DNA of 64,000 bases from Priestia aryabhattai B8W22. Lineage in GTDB: Bacteria; Bacillota; Bacilli; Bacillales; Bacillaceae_H. The translations under genes and the position numbers were made by a program. Shown one piece after another: positions 63,019-64,000 of the stretch; positions within the stretch are counted from its first letter, which is position 1; each line of letters starts with the position of its first letter. Location of the stretch: assembly GCF_000956595.1 (NCBI RefSeq), contig NZ_JYOO01000026.1, positions 1 through 64,000 on the forward strand, read 5' to 3'. A model generated the notes under the pieces. It made no database searches and was not told where the DNA came from. It was given only the letters and a program-made list of their open reading frames with translations.

Positions 63019-64000
63019 TCAGCCTGTGTTACGCAACCCTGCTGCAATGCCGTTAATCGTTAATAATGCTTCTTTTAAAAGTTCTTCATTTAACGTTTCA
63101 GCTTCATCTTCACGCAGCTTGGAAATAACCTTAACTTGCAAGAAGGTTAGAGGGTCCACATACGGATTTCGTAATTTAATAGATTCTTTAATCGTAGGAA
63201 GATGATCCATTAATTCTTTTTGCCCCGTGATTTGAAGAATCATTTCTTTCGTAACATTATACTCTTTTTTAATAGCGGTAAAAATCCGTTCTGAAATAAC
63301 CGGGTCTTGTACCATTTCCGTATATTCTTTTGCTGCCATTAAATCTGCTTTTGTTAAGGCCATTTGCAGGTTATCGACTGTCGAGCGGAAAAACGGCCAT
63401 TCTTTATACATTTGCTGAAGAAGCTGTATATCTCCGGATTTCTCTACTAAATGCTGCAAGCCCGTACCTGCAGCGTACCAGGCTGGAAGCAGCTGTCTGC
63501 TTTGCGTCCATGCAAATACCCACGGAATTGCTCGCAAGTCTTCAAAGCGATCACTTCCTTTTCGGCTCATTGGACGTGACCCAATATTTAAAGCCCCCAG
63601 CTCAGGAAGAGGTGTAGCTTGTTTAAAGTAGGTTAAAAAGTCTGGGTCTTTGAAAACAAGCTCTTGATACTTACGTAATGAAGCAGTTGAAATCTCGTCC
63701 ATTGTTTCTTCCCATTCATGTGTACGAATATCACATTGTTCAGCTTCTTGAGAAACATTTGCTGCCGCTGTAAGAAGAGCTGAGACCGCTTGCTCAAGGC
63801 TTCGGTAAGCAATGTCATATAAAGAGTATCTAGAAGAAAGAACTTCTCCTTGCTCTGTAATTTTAACACCGTCTCCTAGTGTCTCAACAGGCTGAGATAA
63901 AATGCTTCGGTTTAACGGGCCACCTCCTCGGCCTAGTGAGCCGCCTCGACCGTGGAAAAACTTCAGACGAACTTGATATTTCCTCGCCATATCGTGAATT
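63019..64000 (-). CDS. ppc: Phosphoenolpyruvate carboxylase, C-terminal part (cut by window edge)
   Basis: The last 326 or so residues of PEP carboxylase; the frame is open to the window end (IHDMARKYQVRL...). Diagnostic motifs are FHGRGGSLGRGGGP (active-site loop), GSRPMSRKG, WVFAWTQSRQLLPAWYAAG, NPYVDPLTFLQVKV and the universal C-terminus GLRNTG. The enzyme makes oxaloacetate from PEP and bicarbonate. The 5' end lies beyond 64000. B. subtilis 168 relies on pyruvate carboxylase instead, so this gene fits a Priestia-type genome. Confidence 0.95.
   Translation of the reverse strand, partial: IHDMARKYQVRLKFFHGRGGSLGRGGGPLNRSILSQPVETLGDGVKITEQGEVLSSRYSLYDIAYRSLEQAVSALLTAAANVSQEAEQCDIRTHEWEETMDEISTASLRKYQELVFKDPDFLTYFKQATPLPELGALNIGSRPMSRKGSDRFEDLRAIPWVFAWTQSRQLLPAWYAAGTGLQHLVEKSGDIQLLQQMYKEWPFFRSTVDNLQMALTKADLMAAKEYTEMVQDPVISERIFTAIKKEYNVTKEMILQITGQKELMDHLPTIKESIKLRNPYVDPLTFLQVKVISKLREDEAETLNEELLKEALLTINGIAAGLRNTG

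Overview
The window is a low-GC chromosomal segment of a Bacillaceae species, almost certainly Priestia (Bacillus) megaterium. The NAD(P)-dependent glucose dehydrogenase at 34073-34858 reads like the classic B. megaterium enzyme, and several operons have the gene order known from B. subtilis (yfiY-yfiZ-yfhA, citS-citT-yflP, glcU-gdh, yknWXYZ). Phosphoenolpyruvate carboxylase and PatA-type putrescine catabolism, not part of the B. subtilis 168 gene set as I know it, also fit. I see no rRNA, tRNA, CRISPR array, prophage or transposase gene.

Layout. 1-7 kb: lipoprotein, MaoC-like dehydratase, Nei DNA glycosylase, a Fur-controlled siderophore importer and a HAD phosphatase. 7-13.5 kb: a polyamine catabolic cluster (permease, agmatinase-type ureohydrolase, putrescine aminotransferase, aldehyde dehydrogenase, TetR repressor) tied together by four copies of one dyad operator. 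13.7-14.2 kb: a decayed opuAB-type permease. 15-24 kb: AbrB-type membrane protein with a divergent LysR regulator, then the citrate module citM / citS-citT / TctC-like binding protein, a HELGHH metallopeptidase and a membrane protein. 24-28 kb: FAH-family hydrolase, homocysteine methyltransferase, MocR regulator with divergent acetyltransferase. 28-34 kb: lipoteichoic acid synthase between two paralogous YolD-like small genes, an XRE/membrane-protein pair with a tandem 21-bp operator, and a three-gene redox operon (12-residue-repeat anchored protein, ApbE flavin transferase, ferric-reductase-like haem protein). 34-41 kb: glcU-gdh and the C4-dicarboxylate module dctR-dctS / dctB / dctP, in which dctB is frameshifted. 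41-48 kb: TerC protein, third YolD-like gene, bioY-bioD-bioA under a BirA operator, amino acid permease, and a nucleoside transporter behind a guanine riboswitch. 48-58 kb: DUF4097 protein, AdhB-type dehydrogenase, stand-alone folP, intracellular subtilisin, yknWXYZ. 58-64 kb: metY, fetAB-type iron exporter, Rieske oxygenase, unknown gene, and the 3' part of ppc running off the window.

The most unusual non-coding signal is a six-copy dispersed repeat (about 75-345 bp) with AAAGAGGYTGRGACA-like ends. Every copy has the same end next to a stop codon, and each carries an intrinsic-terminator hairpin whose arms differ between copies yet remain complementary. The other strong candidates are the polyamine operator set, including a perfect 43-bp palindrome, and the ApbE / repeat-protein / haem operon. 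Carbon-acid uptake is represented twice by the same design: a CitA/DcuS-like sensor kinase, its regulator, an extracytoplasmic binding protein and a transporter with a CcpA (cre) site.
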